DNA of 64,000 nucleotides from contig NZ_VIQO01000011.1 in the NCBI RefSeq assembly GCF_007483665.1, positions 124,001 to 188,000 on the forward strand. The letters run 5' to 3'. The translations under genes and the position numbers were made by a program. This document shows positions 63,468 to 64,000 of the stretch, one piece after another. The notes beneath the pieces were generated by a model that made no database searches, was not told where the DNA came from, and saw only the letters and a list, made by a program, of their open reading frames with translations. This stretch comes from Catellatospora sichuanensis (GTDB taxonomy: Bacteria; Actinomycetota; Actinomycetes; Mycobacteriales; Micromonosporaceae). Within the stretch, counting starts at the first letter, position 1; every line of letters begins with the position of its first letter.

Positions 63468-64000
63468 TCACGCCGGCTGCGCGGATCCAGCCGGGGCGAC
63501 GCTGTCCGACTTGGCCACCATGTAGTCCAACCGGGCCAGCAGATGGCGGGCGACCTGGTCGCCGGTGGCCCATTCGAACGCCGGATCCGGCCGGCAGTCG
63601 TTGCGCATCGCCTGGTTCATCAGCTGCCACAGCTCGGACGTCGACGCGGTCGCTTCGCCGTGCACGGTCATCCCGGCCTCGCTCATGGCCTTGACGCGGA
63701 GCCCGAACGAGTCCGGGTACGACACGGCAGGATGGGTCATGGCCAGCACCGGAACCCGGTTCCACACGAGGTCGCAGGTGACGGTGCCGTTGGCGTTGGC
63801 CACCACCAGGTCGGCGGCGGCGTAGTACTTCTCCGGTTCGGCGGTGAACCCGGCCCAGACGATGTCGGCCGCCCGCTCGGCGGGCACCTGGCAGAACGGT
63901 TCCGCCAGCACGAACAGCCGGTGTCCGGGCGGTGAGTGAGCCAACCAGGTCCGTACGGTGAGGTCGGCGATCGCCGCGTTGTCGACCATCGCGGTCATTC
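63468..64000 (-). CDS. Glycosyltransferase-like protein, C-terminal part (cut at right edge)
   Basis: About 176 residues to the edge; the start codon may lie outside the window. The sequence has a GT-B-like C-terminal donor domain: LFVLAEPFCQVPAERAADIV, then KYYAAADLVVANANGTVTCD and VPVLAMTHPAVSYPDSFGL, resembling the nucleotide-sugar-binding half of some family members. No catalytic Glu is clear. The assignment is weak because the N-terminal half is missing. Confidence 0.45.
   Translation of the reverse strand, partial: MTAMVDNAAIADLTVRTWLAHSPPGHRLFVLAEPFCQVPAERAADIVWAGFTAEPEKYYAAADLVVANANGTVTCDLVWNRVPVLAMTHPAVSYPDSFGLRVKAMSEAGMTVHGEATASTSELWQLMNQAMRNDCRPDPAFEWATGDQVARHLLARLDYMVAKSDSVAPAGSAQPA

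Overview
The window is about 70% G+C with strongly GC-biased third codon positions, many GTG starts, 4-nt GTGA/ATGA start-stop overlaps and several genes that look leaderless. Together with a furA-katG pair, an actinobacterial-type Ser/Thr kinase with an FHA partner and multi-domain secreted carbohydrate-active enzymes, this points to a soil actinomycete. A Micromonosporaceae-type genome is my best guess (inference; no rRNA or tRNA gene lies here).

Layout. 1-3.0 kb: FHA protein (cut by the window edge), Ser/Thr kinase and a DUF4352 lipoprotein on the minus strand. 3.1-8.3 kb: a minus-strand respiratory/redox operon, ndh-zwf-cydA-cydB (non-pumping NADH dehydrogenase, glucose-6-phosphate dehydrogenase, cytochrome bd oxidase). 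8.4-11.5 kb: FUSC membrane protein, cyclase-family hydrolase and DUF389 membrane protein. 11.6-16.9 kb: a decayed MFS gene, then GH15 glucoamylase, GMC oxidoreductase and a sugar:H+ symporter, closed by a strong hairpin. 17-22.2 kb: c-di-GMP signalling (a membrane PAS-GGDEF protein, a GGDEF-EAL protein with a GAF partner) around a GNAT acetyltransferase. 22.3-33.2 kb: single housekeeping or accessory genes (Nudix, secreted LVIVD protein, VOC, DUF305, degenerate M23, beta-propeller, GT4, flavin monooxygenase/TetR pair, CorA-like).

33.3-41.4 kb is a secreted carbohydrate island: a GH5 cellulase with CBMs, a PQQ-type sugar dehydrogenase with ricin/CBM35/Fn3 modules, and a divergent 1143-aa ThuA/sugar-dehydrogenase/PKD/CBM6 protein. 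The two dehydrogenase genes share a divergent promoter region with recognisable -35/-10 boxes and two different operator-like palindromes. 41.5-52.2 kb: a DUF4132 protein, membrane and VOC proteins, a Cys-cluster protein with a possible ADP-ribosyltransferase-like start, an ABC exporter divergent from a two-component system with a 24-bp palindrome between them, and an ArsR-ArsC fusion whose start codon sits in a perfect 26-bp palindrome. 52.2-60 kb: a second two-component pair, a DUF6223 membrane protein, a lipoprotein serpin, furA-katG, and an HTH/Clp_N pair preceded by two operator copies. 60-64 kb: a GH76 mannanase-like protein divergent from an esterase with an operator resembling the one in the sugar-dehydrogenase island, and the edge of a glycosyltransferase-like gene.

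No CRISPR array, tRNA, rRNA, insertion sequence or prophage was seen. The most unusual items are the oxidative carbohydrate island and its operators, the ArsR-ArsC fusion with its palindrome, the duplicated unnamed domain before GH76, the beta-solenoid tail on the LVIVD protein, and the MFS remnant.
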